This document shows positions 1 through 11,915 of a stretch of DNA of 64,000 bases, one piece after another. Below the pieces are notes generated by a model, which was given only the letters and a program-made list of their open reading frames with translations, was not told the origin of the DNA and searched no databases. Position 1 is the first letter of the stretch. Every line of letters starts with the position of its first letter. Origin of the DNA: Eleusine coracana subsp. coracana (taxonomy: Eukaryota; Streptophyta; Magnoliopsida; Poales; Poaceae); contig CM064433.1 in the NCBI GenBank assembly GCA_032690845.1, forward strand, positions 39,554,658 to 39,618,657, given 5' to 3'. A program made the translations under genes and the position numbers.

Positions 1-497
1 AGGCGACAAAAGTTGATGTTCGACGTTGGAGATCAGGTATATTTGCGGGTATCTCCCACAAAAGGCGTCCAATATTTCGGAATCAAAGGAAAATTGGCAC
101 CACGGTACATTGGATCCTTTGTTATTCAAGAACAGTGTGGGCCTGTTGCCTATCGATTGGAGTTGCCAACACATTTCTCCGAAATCCATGACGTCTTTCA
201 TTTGTCTTGATTAAAGAAGTGTGTAAAATCACTAGCGCACGTAGTTATCGAAGAAGTGGAACAATTACAACCAGATTTGGCCTATGATGAATACCGTGTT
301 AGGATCTTAGATACCAAAGATCGAGTGACAAGACACAGGACTACCAAATTTTACAAGATCCAGTGGGTAATCACCCTATAGCGGAAGCAACATGGCAGCA
401 AGAAGAATTCCTGAGGTCAAATTATCCGACGTTCCTCCAAATCGCAACGTCTTAGTATCGTGAGTTTCAGAATCTCGGGACGAGATTCCTGTAAGAG
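1..497 (+). pseudogene. Decayed gypsy pol 3' end (integrase C-terminus and chromodomain)
   Basis: The 3' tail of a Ty3/gypsy polyprotein that enters the window from the left. Frame 1 reads the conserved integrase C-terminal region (GDQVYLRVSPTKGV, then GKLAPRYIG, the GPY/F-type module) and then a chromodomain-like stretch (LQPDLAYDEYRVRILDTKDR, then FYKIQW). It closely parallels the intact copy at 50456-51182. Damage seen: a nonsense codon at about 208 where the relative has glutamine, and a frameshift near 366-372, after which the chromodomain continues as EATWQQEEFLRSNYP. In living relatives this region tethers the integration complex to chromatin; here it cannot make that product. The element's 5' part lies outside the window. 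Confidence 0.85.
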
Positions 498-500
498 GGG

Positions 501-527
501 TTGGTGGGGAGGGGGAGGGGGGCAGGC
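501..527 (+). other. Polypurine tract of the left gypsy remnant
   Basis: A G-rich run (ggttggtggggagggggagggg and the following ggcaggc) lies directly before the LTR start TGTGAC. It occupies the same place as the purine tract at 51181-51193 in the intact relative. It is the expected primer for plus-strand DNA synthesis. Confidence 0.7.
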
Positions 528-2075
528 TGTGACAGCCCTGTAATTTTAGCAAAATAAAAATAAAAAAAATACCTGTACTATGTCATGGGACCCACTGACC
601 CCACTTGTCAGCCTCCCCTGCTCAGCACCACCCGCGCGGGGGTGCCACGCCGCCCTATGGCCAGGTCCTGCCACCGCCGAAGCTAGGGGTTTACTCGTGT
701 CTCTTCTCCCTCTGTCTCTCAGTTCTCTCATCTTTCTCGCGCTCAAATCTCTCTCCCTCTGTTTCGCCCACCCGCCAGCCCAGAAACGAGCTCGGAGCTC
801 GAGCTCCACCCGCCGCCGTCGACTCTGTGGCTAGACAACCTCCCCGAACTGCCGCGCAGACCACCCCGCACCCGCCATGGTTGTCGATTGAGCTCTTCTG
901 TCATAGCCGCGAGTTGGAGCTGTTCTTCTCAGTGAGCACTAGTGTCCCCCTCGGTTCTTCTCAAAATTCAAGTGCTTCAACAAGTTCTAGTCAAATTCCT
1001 TGCAATTGAAGGTTACTAGCTTGTTTGCGCATCGATGAGAGCCATTTGTTTGATCTTTTCTCCCCTGGGTGGTGATCAACTTCAGGTTTTTCCGCCGCCG
1101 TCACCGTGCCTGGGAGCGCGCCTTGGCCGCCGCGGCAGCGCTGCCATGCGCGCGCCCGGGCAAGCTCATAGGTCCCTGGAGCTGGGCCGGGATCGTGTGC
1201 GGCTTGGCTACCATGTGGTCACAATCTGATTGACCATTTTGTTTTCATATTTTCATGTACAAAATTAAGTCCAGAACTTAGAGGTGGTGATCGTCGAGCC
1301 CGATACCGCGACTGAAGCATCATATCCGAACGAACCCCAAGGCATGCTCCAGTGGATCCCACCTATGTTTTTAAGTTCTTCTTTTTATCAGTTAGTGAGT
1401 CAGTGAGTCATGATTGTACACTAGGTGATAGGAGTTGATTGACACCTACCTGCATCACTACCACTTTCCTATAATGTCTTTATACTATACAGGTATTGGT
1501 AGCATGATAGTCACTATGTATATGTCTTAGGAGTTATCGGTAGCACTGCATAGGATGATCTTAAAACATCGAGGATTTAAGTTGATTGAGATCATTGAGA
1601 ATTCAAATGGAAGTTGATGATGACGTTGAGACCAAACGGGCCCCATAGGGGAAAGGGCAAGACTGGGTCCTGCAAGGTGATAGCCCCGTCTGTGTCGATT
1701 GTCGGCTCCGTGAGCAAGTGAGCAAGTATTGAACAGTACCGATCTACATGCTGGTATATGGGGCCCAGTAAGCTGATGCACCCTAACTATCCCAGTGGTA
1801 GGACGTAGCCAACTTTCTTTCTCGGCTGTTAGTGAGATTGAAGTCTCATAGGAGGGAAATGGTGGTCGCTCACGGATAACGTCTGGGACGGTTATCACAT
1901 GGGGTCTCCATATCCCCGGGGGAGGGGAAACGGATCGACCACTATCAGGTGTTAGCGGGAAAGGTTGTCATATACAACCAATGCGGTGCGTATGTGTCGT
2001 GTAGTCAGATTTTACCTAGCTAGTGAAAATTGATTCGAATCGTTGTCGCTCACAGCAATGAGTACCGTTTGTTCA
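528..2075 (+). mobile_element. Truncated 3' LTR of a large-LTR gypsy element
   Basis: Starts TGTGACAGCCC immediately after the polypurine tract. Its second half follows the same order of blocks as the 27010-30919 LTR, at much lower identity: ataggagttgattg, a tagccccgtc block, a catgctggtatatggggcccagtaa block, a gggaaaggttg block and gattcgaatcgttg. Homology fades near 2075 and no terminal CA followed by a target duplication is visible, so roughly the last 0.8 kb is missing or unrecognisable. It includes a GC-rich pyrimidine stretch at 600-900, as do the other LTRs of this lineage. It is older than the nested pair because it is far more diverged. Confidence 0.7.
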
Positions 2076-3511
2076 CTTGTCGCAACGTAGATAATCAAGA
2101 GAAATGAGATGTGAATAGTTGGCTCAGCTGATTCCAGCCGGTTCTTCAAACACTGATCGTGACGCGGCTCCAATTCGGGATCATCAGGCCTACTCGCGCT
2201 AGCCCATCTCAAAGCGAAAGGATACGGAGGTTCATATTCGAGGAGGTGGGTTTTGTGGCCTCTGCAAAGACGGTATCACCAGCGAGAAAGAAATTCGTTG
2301 TTCCTCAAAAGAATTTTGTTCACGGAATTTTCAGCCGTGAAAAAACCCCGGTATGCTACTTTTCAATCGATTGAAAAATAGCATTCCTTCCTATCGATGG
2401 TTGAGTGTATATTCTTTCTTTTGATTCTTTTTGTTATTTATCTATTTGTACGATTATTTGTAGTATTAATTAGTGTTATGTATAGACTATAGAAAATTTT
2501 TGTCTTTTTGTATCCATTGGATCTAGATTCAAGGGCTAAAAGCATTGATTGAAAGGAGCCCCTATTTTCAATCAACTGAAAATTAGACACTCCTAAAAAA
2601 AAATCATTATTTTCCACGTGAGAAAATCTCGACTTTTACTGAAAGCAAAATAATAAGGTCTGGAACAAAATAAGAAAAATCAATGGCAGAGAACACACCG
2701 AAAGAATTCCTTGGTTCGTCACCTAATTAAGCTGCAGCATGCCTCGTTTCAGCTTGGAGCATGCCATACTGCAGAGGGATCACGGACCATCGACCACTGA
2801 CCCGTCATGGTACCGTGATTTGAGCGCCGATGAAGCCGAGGAGATACCGAATGTATGACGACGAGGAGTTGTGGCTCCGTAGTCCTTTTTTTCCCGCGCC
2901 ATCAGTATCTAATTTTGGCAGCTTGAACGCTTCTTTCCTTGAACACTTGTTTTCAGAAAGAAAGTCATGTCATCGTGATCATGGCCTTAATTGTAGTCCC
3001 CGCAACCTCCCTCACAAGTCACACCTCAGCTAAACTGCATCGCGTCTCAACAATGACACTGGTGAGAAGAGCTTCCGGTCCTGCACGGTCCTCGGCCCCG
3101 TCTCACTGACCAGGTGATGAACTGATGCTGACCTGGTGTCGCCGTATCCTCCAGCAGAAAAATCCCATCCATGCAGGTGGTTACTGTGGGCTGTGCCCGG
3201 CCTATGGGCGCGTCAGCATATTATCTCTGTACAACCTCGCTCGCTGACCGCGAATACTCTTACAGTGCGTGGACGCCATCTGCTTGCTCCTGGTATTGGA
3301 CCACGGCGACGACTGACGAGTCAATGTTGAAAGGGTGAAGTTTTGACTGAGAGTGAGAGATGAGTTGACCAAGTCAACGTGCGGGCCGACCGATGGACGC
3401 TCCTGACTCCCTGTAGGTTGGTCAACAGGACCATGTAGGCTGTTGACCGGTTTCAACATTCACGCGCGAGCTCGACCGTCGACGGAACAGAGAGCAAGAA
3501 ACCATGAAATG
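2076..3511. other. Intergenic DNA without a supported gene
   Basis: Mostly AT-rich up to 2700, then more GC-balanced to 3480. Short open frames (for example 2830-3033 and 3136-3330) have no recognisable domain and no conserved start context. The only structure I can point to is the W-box cluster listed separately. Confidence 0.6.
3343..3448. promoter_or_regulatory. Cluster of five W-box cores
   Basis: TTGAC cores occur at 3343-3347, 3365-3370 (TTGACC), 3373-3378 (GTCAAC, minus strand), 3420-3426 (GGTCAAC, minus strand) and 3443-3448 (TTGACC). The second and third form the inverted pair GTTGACCAAGTCAAC. W-boxes are the known WRKY binding sites. No gene can be assigned downstream, so function is only inferred from density. 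Confidence 0.35.
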
Positions 3512-3769
3512 TGTTAGGAAACATTCTGTTAATAATCAATTGATTAGTTAATTATAGAATTAGTACATATTTAATTCACCACATATGTGATCGTTTCGGG
3601 GAACCGCCACCCTAAGGGATGTATCCGTTCAGACACCGTCTTATCGAACGGACGTCTTTTCTGACTGTTGACCAGATATAAATTACAATCATCATCATTA
3701 TTCAATAACACAAAATCATTCTTAATTAGTCTCTCAGTTTTTACCATTACTGCTAAACGGTATCAGAAG
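3512..3769 (+). mobile_element. Short copia-like LTR with adjacent PBS-like site
   Basis: TGTTAGGAAACATTC at 3512 resembles a plant Ty1/copia LTR start. About 245 bp later, at 3758-3769, cggtatcagaag closely resembles the initiator-tRNA primer site TGGTATCAGAGC. The length suits a small copia LTR. The terminal CA is not clear and no second LTR was found, so this is a truncated 5' end. Confidence 0.45.
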
Positions 3770-3801
3770 ATCATTGCCAGTCTTCATCCATCTCAGTAAG
3801 A

Positions 3802-3915
3802 ATGACACCGACAGACTCACCTCACCACCACGACATACAACAATGGGCCATTGGGGATCCAAGTGAAGTATTTTATTCCGCCAGTAATGAAATACCTCAA
3901 AGTATGGTACGTTGA
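3802..3915 (+). pseudogene. Possible truncated copia gag start
   Basis: A 37-codon frame starting MTPTDSPHHHDIQQWAIGDP begins 33 bp after the PBS-like site, where copia gag would start. It ends in a stop within 115 bp and no later gag, protease or RT motif follows. The call rests on position only and I do not recognise the peptide. Confidence 0.25.
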
Positions 3916-4904
3916 TCACATATTTGAGAACATTTACAGATATTAGCGAGAGACAACTAGTACCAAATATAATGCCAAGAAAATAAATTAGAATAGCACA
4001 GAATCTTGGATATTTAATCCAAATACACATCAAATTGAAAGACACATGTTGAATATTTAATCAAACTAGTACTTAAAATAAGTTGCACTTCAACATCAAA
4101 TTGAAAGACACATGTTGGATATTTAATCGAAATCACAGAATGTTCATATATCACATGCCCAACATAAATATGTACACAAAACTAGATGCAGCTGCACTTA
4201 TTTGACTTTCAATATAGTTCTCCATGCTTCACCTTAGAGTAAATACCATGTGAGAGTATTTGGAATTACCAAATTTTCATAAATAATCATCAATGGCGTG
4301 AAAAATCTAGTCAACACATTATGTGACAGTAGAAGAAAAATGTTTAAAATATATGATATATATGTGATTTGATTAATATTATAGGTTAGCCAATTACAAT
4401 TAACTATTTGTAGCTGTAGTTGATGCTTGCTAAAGATCATATTGGCAGTCAAAGTTGTCTGTAAGGTATATAACCCCCCCCCTCACCCCACTCCCAAACA
4501 TGTTGGTGGCAGTTTTGCCGAATAAATATCTCTCTTAATTAGCAATGTGGGCTAACAGTTGAAATATGAGATGAAAAGCAACTTTTATTCGTTGGCACAC
4601 ACAGAATGTAGACGTAGGTGATACAAGTGCTGAAATATATTTTGTATAAGACCCATGTGTTAAAATATCATGGTGGAACAAGAGCAAGAGTCACATGAAT
4701 AGCACAGACAACAAAACAGGGCCATACCAACCAGAACAAGGATGTCGCGTGGTCCAGCGGCAATGTCAATTAGGGATCTGCAGGTAGCAATGTCCCGGGA
4801 AATCTGAGCCCGGAGAGCTATAACATCCTACAAAAGAAGCTCCATCCTAGGGTACTAGATCTGTTTGTTTCAATGTTCTTTTTTTGGAATAAAATTCTGT
4901 GGTC
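3916..4904. other. AT-rich intergenic DNA
   Basis: No coding region is supported. A 35-bp block (caacatcaaattgaaagaca and following) near 4090 repeats the phrase at 4027-4047, with ATATTTAATC beside both. This may be a small local duplication. Confidence 0.5.
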
Positions 4905-5300
4905 TTGATTTTGATCTGCTGTCAGAACAGAATTTCACGATCTCGTGATGCTGTTGTGTTATCCAAATTGAATTATGTGGTATGGAGATTTTGTACTCCT
5001 ATCAGAATCCTATTCTATGTTTTGATTTTGATGTGCAACCATTGTGAGAGGGGAGATTGGTGTTTCTCTAGGGTAGATATGTTGATTGTGCTTGTGTATT
5101 GAGACTAGGATTTTACAATCTAGTGACGTTGTTTTGTGTATCGAATTGAATTGCATGGTCTGGTTGATCTTGTAGTCCTATCAAAATAGGATTTTTTTTG
5201 TTCTGATTTTGACCGGCTAACTATTGTGAGGGGAGATCTTGTGATGTTTTTCTAGGATAGCAATGTTGATCACTTGTCGCTGAAAGGGGTGGTTCTGATA
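4905..5300. repeat. Diverged tandem duplication, about 200-bp unit, two copies
   Basis: The block at about 4905-5103 (gattttgatctgctgtcaga ... ggggagattggtgtttctct) is followed at about 5105-5290 by a diverged second copy (gactaggattttacaatcta ... ggggagatcttgtgatgttt). Shared landmarks appear in the same order: a gaattgaatt block, tgta(c/g)tcctatca, tctgattttgac or ttttgattttga, ctattgtgag, ttctaggrtag. No coding potential is evident. Confidence 0.55.
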
Positions 5301-6568
5301 TTCTTCTAGGGTAGAGGTCCTCTATGCTATGCAGTCGATTTAAGTTGATATGGGAGCTCAGAATTAGGCATCGAGAGTGCTATATTCAAGTATATTATTA
5401 CGATTAAGACAAAAACAAAAATGTTCTGAGTTTGAAGACTTTGATCTAGGAGAGCAGTCATGCACTTAGTTCGACAACATATTTGTGTTCTAGAACTGAA
5501 ATGCTTTCGTAATGAAGGGAGATCATGTGTTGTACCAGTATGAGCGAACGAACAAGTTGTGTAAAACAAGTTGGTATTATTTTCAGATTTTTTGAGGTTT
5601 GTTTAATGAATTATAGATTGTTGACAAGTCATTTGCGGTTTTGAGTTTTCATATCCCATAATTTACTGTTTCTTAAATAAGGTCTAATGAAGGTGGTAGT
5701 TATAATCTTTTTGTATTATGTTATTTTGTGTTTTATTGGAGTTATTTGTCATAATATATTATTGTATTATTTTGAAACATAAAGTACTTGTAAGTGTAAT
5801 ACAATCATGTTTTATCTTATTTTCAATATATTTTAGCTAATTTTTTTTTGAGTCAGTAGTAAGGAAACGTTGCATGTATTTTCAATGTTATAACATTCTT
5901 GCATTAAATCACGATATGTGTAGGATTGTTGATTAGTGTTGATCCACTTTAGTTGAATTATTAACATTTAGCTGTAAATGACATGACACTAGAACGCATA
6001 TGATGATTACTTATCAGCATCTAGGAAAAAATACTTATTACTTATTATGAATTATGACTTTTTAATTTTTATGCTTAGAGAGTTCACAATGTTGACATTT
6101 TTTTTAAGGTGCCACATGCAATTTTCATTCTACGATAGAGGAGAGAGATATCGACTTTAGCAAACATCTCTTTTAGCAATAAGTGCGAACTTTCATTTCA
6201 CAATAGAGTTTGAGTTGGTAGTTCCTGATTGAAACCTGCATATTTCTAAATGACCTCCGACTTATGGTAAAACACGAAACCATGATTGATATTTTTCTCA
6301 ACAATCTTGAGCACAACTTTAAAATAATTGTTGTTTGTATAAAAGCTTTAGACTTGCATATGGACTGGTGGTAGTATCATGTAGGAACGATTTTGTATAA
6401 TAATATTATTGAAAACATGTTTATCTCTGATTCTTGAAAGAAATGAATGTGATGACAATATATGTGTGATGTTGAATAGCAAATGAGAGATGCTAACATT
6501 TTATATTTCATTTGATTAACCAGAGAATTATGGTCGTCCTTGATGTTGATTTTCACTTCGGAATTCGA
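5301..6568. other. AT-rich intergenic DNA, possibly Helitron body
   Basis: No gene is supported. The 3' part may belong to the Helitron whose terminus is at 6598, but the 5' TC end could not be located, so no boundary is claimed. Confidence 0.4.
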
Positions 6569-6598
6569 ACGTGCGTGCCGCACGTGCATCACTACTAG
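6569..6598 (+). mobile_element. Helitron 3' terminus (plus orientation)
   Basis: A perfect 7-bp stem (ACGTGCG / CGCACGT, 6569-6575 and 6579-6585) with a TGC loop is followed after nine bases by CTAG at 6595-6598 and then T. Helitron 3' ends are known to have a GC-rich hairpin a few bases before CTRR and to insert between A and T. Only this end is supported. Confidence 0.55.
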
Positions 6599-6599
6599 T

Positions 6600-7959
6600 C
6601 TGGATAGGAAGGTGTGAATAATGTAGCAAGTAGGAAGGAAGCTGTTAAATCCGATACAACCATTGAATGCATATATGAATCTCTTTTCGTATCAAGGAAA
6701 AACCAAAACCTCGGAGCCTAATCTCGTAGAGGAACTACTTTCAATACTAAATATCATGTGCTTTCTTAATGGTGGAATTTCTAAAGCTTTGGCCGGGTGG
6801 ATCATTTCAGTACATAGATCATCTAAAATCTGACCGATACAAGCTTTTCATTTCATCTGCCCAGTTAAATGCAATTCAATATTATGTAACAGAATCAATC
6901 GAGGCACTGCTAAAGGCATTTACAATAAAAGTTAACTTGAATGGTTGAACTTGGAACTGATTTGTGCCTGCTGTTTGTGCAGTTCCTTGCAGATATTTGC
7001 TGATTTAATTTACTTTAGCAGTGCCTTACTTATTTTGACCTTTGTGTAATATTGTCACAGTATGAATTAACAACGAAACATGGCCCATTTGGATATTGCT
7101 TCATAGAGGATTGCACATTCAAAGGGTAATTTTTTTTAAGGTAAGTCAAGGAGAATTACATGAGACAATGACTCACACATGATTATTCTAGGGCATCACA
7201 CAACAGTAGAAGTGATGAAAGATGGATAATTGCAACTCTAATAATTCTCCCTCCTCTAGTCCTCTTCTAGCACTTGTGCAAACAATGGCTAACAGATATC
7301 CGTTGACCTCATGCAGACATTGAAACCACCATAATTGTGCACCTCCTTAATTTTGTCTAGAAGTTTAGAAGACAAACCACTAAAAAAAAACAGATGTAGA
7401 GTAATATATAGTTGACAACTTGCACATAGAGCTAGAGTAAGCATCACATTTTTTAGTTCATCTGCACCCAAAAAATAAATAATAATACTTAGAGAGCTGG
7501 TAGATTTTAAAAAAAATCTAGTCCTAGCTTGCTTTATTTGTTAATTTGTTTATAAGGTTTCTACTCAAAGACGAGAGGACAACTGGGTGGGTAGACAAAC
7601 ATCCGAGAGCATCACAACCAATAGACAATACAAAAATCATTTTGTCACCAAATTACATATAATTGGAGATGGTATCATTTTATATTGTTACCAATCAAAC
7701 ATCCCACATAATAGACAGTAACATCGATTGCTAAAGTAACATCTTTAGAAAGTCTGCCAACTCTATGACATAGTTTACCACTTAGGAAAGGAATTGAATA
7801 TATTTGGAATCGGAATAACACTTCCTCCAGTCTTCTGTATGTTCTTTTACACATCGTTTTCGGACAATAAGAAAGAGTGCTGCTATTGAAATTAAAAACA
7901 AAATTAAGAAATCTTTAGATGGAGAAGGCAAAGGTGTAAATAGGGCTAAAAAACATAGG
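6600..7959. other. AT-rich intergenic DNA
   Basis: I see no gene, terminal repeat or recognisable element. Confidence 0.5.
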
Positions 7960-8870
7960 ATTCCTAATTGTTAAAATAAACATAATATATTAGACATTGT
8001 TGCACTTTTTAGATGAACTTTATAGAGAGGGCAACGTTTTAGAGCAACCAAAAATTAGATCCAGCAAACTAGTATCTAGATACATTCAACCGAATTAACA
8101 AAACAAAAACAATAGTAACTTTTCAATGCAACCAAATATCAAACCTCAAAACTTTCAGCCACATTGCTACTATTCTCTACTTTTTTCATTAAATTAGCTT
8201 AAATTGGCTTTTACTAACACTAAAACACCACTTATTTTTGTTTAGTACAGACTTAACATTTATCTACTATGTAACAACTATTAATCTTGAAATCAAATAT
8301 TACAGTTTCGCAAATGCTAGACACTCTTCTATTTAGTTTTGGTTTGAGACTACTATTGGAACTTTGAAAAATATACCCAAAAAGCAAGGTAGGAGCCCGG
8401 TCCCTCCTAGAGGAGAAATAACTTGAAGACAATGGAAAGAGAAGTGAAGATCAGGAGATCAAAAGAAAAACATTTTGATGAATGAATGATATCCCCTTTT
8501 CTTGCCCCCAAGCGTCATCTTTATCCTCGGGAATATGGTAAATTCTTTCTTTGGACTTCAGATATTTTTACATGGTTACAAGAGAGAGGGATTATGATGG
8601 CAAATTTCTTATTACAAGACCTATCATGTCCTGTACTCATATGACATGTGTCTATCGAGGATAACTGCTAAGTTCCCCATTGTATCGTACACGGTGTACA
8701 CCTCCTTTGCCTAGAGACTAATGCCACATTGCCACTGTCAACAATACTCCGTCGTTTGGCAGTCTGAAGTTGTTCCTAGAGGTGTTGACTCTAACTCCTC
8801 ATTCGATCTAAAATATCCCAAAGCCAGGGACCGGATGCTAGAACGGTTGGCTGTCATCGGAGACCACTCA
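7960..8870. repeat. Dispersed segment, copy A
   Basis: Extended similarity to 61490-62460 (copy D) and, over its second half, to copies B and C. Shared anchors in order: gagcaacc, tagatacattcaa, agccacattgctact, gatgaatgaatgat, ccccttttcttgc, gatatttttacatggttaca, atttcttattacaagaccta, tctgaagttgttcctagagg, gctgtcatcggagaccactc. No intact reading frame spans it. Copies A and D extend further to the left than B and C. Confidence 0.7.
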
Positions 8871-9299
8871 ACTCGACAATGCGAATGACCGATCGAACGG
8901 CAAGGGACGAAGCTCAACGTGGAGCAGGTGCCTGAGATCAGTAAAAGTAAGACCTACGTACGGCAATTAACCTGTGGGGAGGGAGTGGCGGAGTGCACAC
9001 ACAGTCAGAGGTCGACCGAGCAAGCCATGGACAGCTTGTGGGATCGTGCTTTTCCCGACGGCATCCAAAAAACGTCAGAGATCTCCAGATCGACATCAAG
9101 ATGCTCTACGTGGCGTGGTTCCTCGTCTTCGATCGAGTACACAGACACTGATTCATCCGCCACCACTGCAAGCACGAGTAGAACCAAACGTCTTTCTTTT
9201 TTCGTTTCTTTTATTTTTTTTTTCCTGTGCTGAGGTATGCGCACGAGGTGTTTGTGTGAATGCGTCGCTCACGGACAGTTTAATCCGATGGACGGTGAT
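8871..9299. other. Non-repetitive stretch with short overlapping ORFs, unassigned
   Basis: Higher GC than its surroundings. Open frames overlap on both strands (8919-9233 plus, 9005-9244 minus). Neither encodes a domain I know, and both run into low-complexity Ser/Thr or Lys-rich ends caused by the T-rich tract at 9190-9230. I do not claim a gene. Confidence 0.3.
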
Positions 9300-9307
9300 G
9301 TTGCACT

Positions 9308-9735
9308 GAAAGGATTAAAAAACCGTTCGTATCGTAGAAACCGTAGCCAACCGGTTTGATGAAAACCGCGAAAATAGGAAAAGTCGGACGATAAACCGTT
9401 TAAATGACAAAACACGAATTTGAATATGATTTAAAAGAAAGCCGGTCGGTTTATCGCTTGATTTTTCTGGTTTATTGTTCGGTTTTCTGGTTTACCGCTC
9501 GGTTTTCTCTGTTTTTATGGGTTTTCTTAGTTTAAAAACAAACCGCTTGGTTTTTCTGGTTTATTGTTCAGTTTCTCCGGTTTACTGCTCAATTTTCATG
9601 ATTTCAAAATTTTTTGAATTTTTAAAATTTTAAAGTGTATTATACTGAAAACCGACCGTCCGTTCAAACCGGACTGGACCGGTTTGGTCAAAAACCATGA
9701 AAGCCGAACGGTTTTCGACGGTTTTTGAATCCATG
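9308..9735. mobile_element. hAT-type MITE with 8-bp target duplication
   Basis: The element is flanked by identical octamers GTTGCACT at 9300-9307 and 9736-9743. Its ends form an imperfect inverted repeat: gaaaggattaaaaaaccgt on the left, and catggattcaaaaaccgt when the right end is read on the minus strand. The interior is full of short CGGTTT / AAACCG repeats in both orientations, as in hAT subterminal regions. At 428 bp it has no transposase. Confidence 0.75.
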
Positions 9736-9743
9736 GTTGCACT

Positions 9744-11915
9744 CGTAGGGCGGCCCTAATGTGTCAGAATGAACGGTGCCTGAACAAACCGTTATTGTTC
9801 GGACAAAGAAAATGGGTGCCTTATGAATCGTTCCGCAGGTCGTGACGCTAGGCACTAGTGGATCTGCTTGATGCCAGTTTATTTGACGCGTGATCCGCTG
9901 GTTGCATGTTCGGTAACAACCTTCATGAGTGAGCACAAAGATTATTTGGTCCAGAACACTGATTCAGACTTGATGGACACCTTAGACCTTGATAGACACA
10001 TGTAATAAAATGTAGGCAGTTGAAAGTACCAACAACAATAAGAGCATCTCTTTGTGGGGCTCCACTTGCAAACTTCCTCCTATTTTTTATGCCCTCCTAA
10101 ATTTTAAATCAAGGCCCCAGGTTTGGGCGTCTTCTATCTCCTTTCTAAACACGTGGATCCCACTATTTTTTTTCTTCCCCTTTTCCTCTCTTCTCCTCCC
10201 CTTTCTTCCTCTTCTCTCTCTCTTGCGCGGTTGCGCCCGACGGCCTCCACCACGCCTGCCCGTCAACCCTCCCCCCCCCCCCCCCCCCCCCCCGCCGGCG
10301 CTGGCCCGACCGCCCTCGCCCCGGATCAGAGTTAGGTGCAGTATTTTTCTTATGCGGTGCTCACATGTCTTGAACAGAGTGTTGGAGTTAGCTGCAGTTT
10401 TGTGAGTAGCTTCACATGTCTTTATGTGGGACCCACACTCATCTCTACTGAAAACCACTACGGACGCCCTAAGAGCGACTCCAATAATTCCTCAATCCTA
10501 TCCCAAATAGTAGAAAAACTACCATATTGGAGATAGGAGGGTCAAACAAAACACTGCTCTCCTTAATCTCATCCCCAATAATTCTTTATCCTAAGACACA
10601 CCACTCCATCCACACTATAGTGACGATCTCCCACCCATCCTATTAGCTGGGTCCCACCTATTTTCTCCTCCCACTAGTCATTTTTTCCAGGCGCGTGATT
10701 TTTCTCGACCTTCTCTCCGTCGCGCTCGCCCTTGATACAACCGTGACAACTTTCAGTTAATTTTTTATTTGATGAACAGTGTTTTTTTACAAAACTTTTA
10801 AGGCATACCGAACTTCAATATTTTATTTTTCCTCTAACACGATGCATGGTTATATCTTTTGGTCATGTTTGTGCCAGTGATCGCAGTGCTACAAACAAGG
10901 GAACCGAACATCACAGTGAGTTCATAGAATGCCTGAGTGAACATAGCCGCGATTTCAGATGGTATGCTTGCGGGACGATGACCAAAGATTGTATGCATTT
11001 CAAGCTTAAATAAAGTGTTTTCTTAAGTTGCATAACGAAATTAAATTATGCCTCATATCATTGGGTAGGAATCTTCATTTTTGGCAACATTGCATATAAT
11101 AAATGAAAAAGTGACGAATGATATTATGTCCCTTCGGTCAGCACGAGAAAGTTCTCTTTTCTAGCTACAACTCTGGCTATCTGCGATTACAGTCATGCTC
11201 GGAATACTACTTTTGTTCTTAACATTTTTATAATCAAGTGTTTAACTATAATTCGACTAGAGGATGAGGATTCTGTTTGTCGTTATGATTTAAAGTATGC
11301 ATTTTTCTAATGCTTATTGTGGCTTAGGAATCGGGATATATTTGGGATCTGTAACAACAAAAATCAAACTAGAGGCATCAAATAGTCTAATTAATATTCC
11401 ACAGGCAGCGATTTACAAATAGAACCCAATAGAGATTCCAAATTTTTTTCCCATTGCTCTGATCATTGTCATATTTTTTTTTGGAAAATCTGAAGAAAAT
11501 CAAACTAAGGTAGTAGTAGTTCATAGTGCTTAGGTGTATAACATGGTTGTAAGGATATACAATGGCATAAATAACGTCAGGAGTCATCATTAGTTTTTTT
11601 AAGAAACATTAAAATAGTTGGCTCTATATCGAATTGGAGGAGCAGAACCGAAGTTTAAATTTTTCCCTAGAAATTTGGGCCTTTTGGCATCATATCTAAG
11701 GCCACTAAATTTGATTCACCTGGATGCATACTAAAGTAGCAAAACTGGTGGCAACCATCCTCGGGTGGTGACGCATGAGGAGCACCTCAAGCCCTGGTTT
11801 TAGAGAGTGGATAACAAAGGGATCAGGTTCAACTCTGCTCCACGACGAAGGAAGCAACTCTCTAATCATGTGAACCTAAAATTTCTACCTTAATGTCATA
11901 TTCATTTCAATATGC
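9744..11915. other. Intergenic DNA without supported gene
   Basis: Contains pyrimidine-rich sequence at 10160-10320 and a phrase agagcgactccaataattcc (10470-10490) resembling MITE termini, but no paired inverted repeat could be confirmed. Open frames across 10050-10536 are artefacts of the pyrimidine and poly-C tract. A pol-like phrase may exist near 11760-11860 but is too degraded to call. Confidence 0.4.
10271..10293. repeat. Poly-C homopolymer, 23 bp
   Basis: Twenty-three uninterrupted C residues. The length is likely uncertain in any assembly. It creates spurious Pro/Gly-rich open frames on both strands. Confidence 0.9.

Noticed and set aside
8919..9309. A protein gene at 8.9-9.3 kb
   Set aside because: Competing frames of similar length on both strands, no domain and no homologue I can name. 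Left as unassigned.
10052..10458. Pro- and Gly-rich ORFs around 10.1-10.4 kb
   Set aside because: They are produced by a pyrimidine tract and a 23-bp poly-C run. They overlap on both strands.
10470..10640. A MITE starting agagcgactccaataattcc
   Set aside because: The phrase resembles common MITE ends, but no matching inverted terminus or target duplication could be found.
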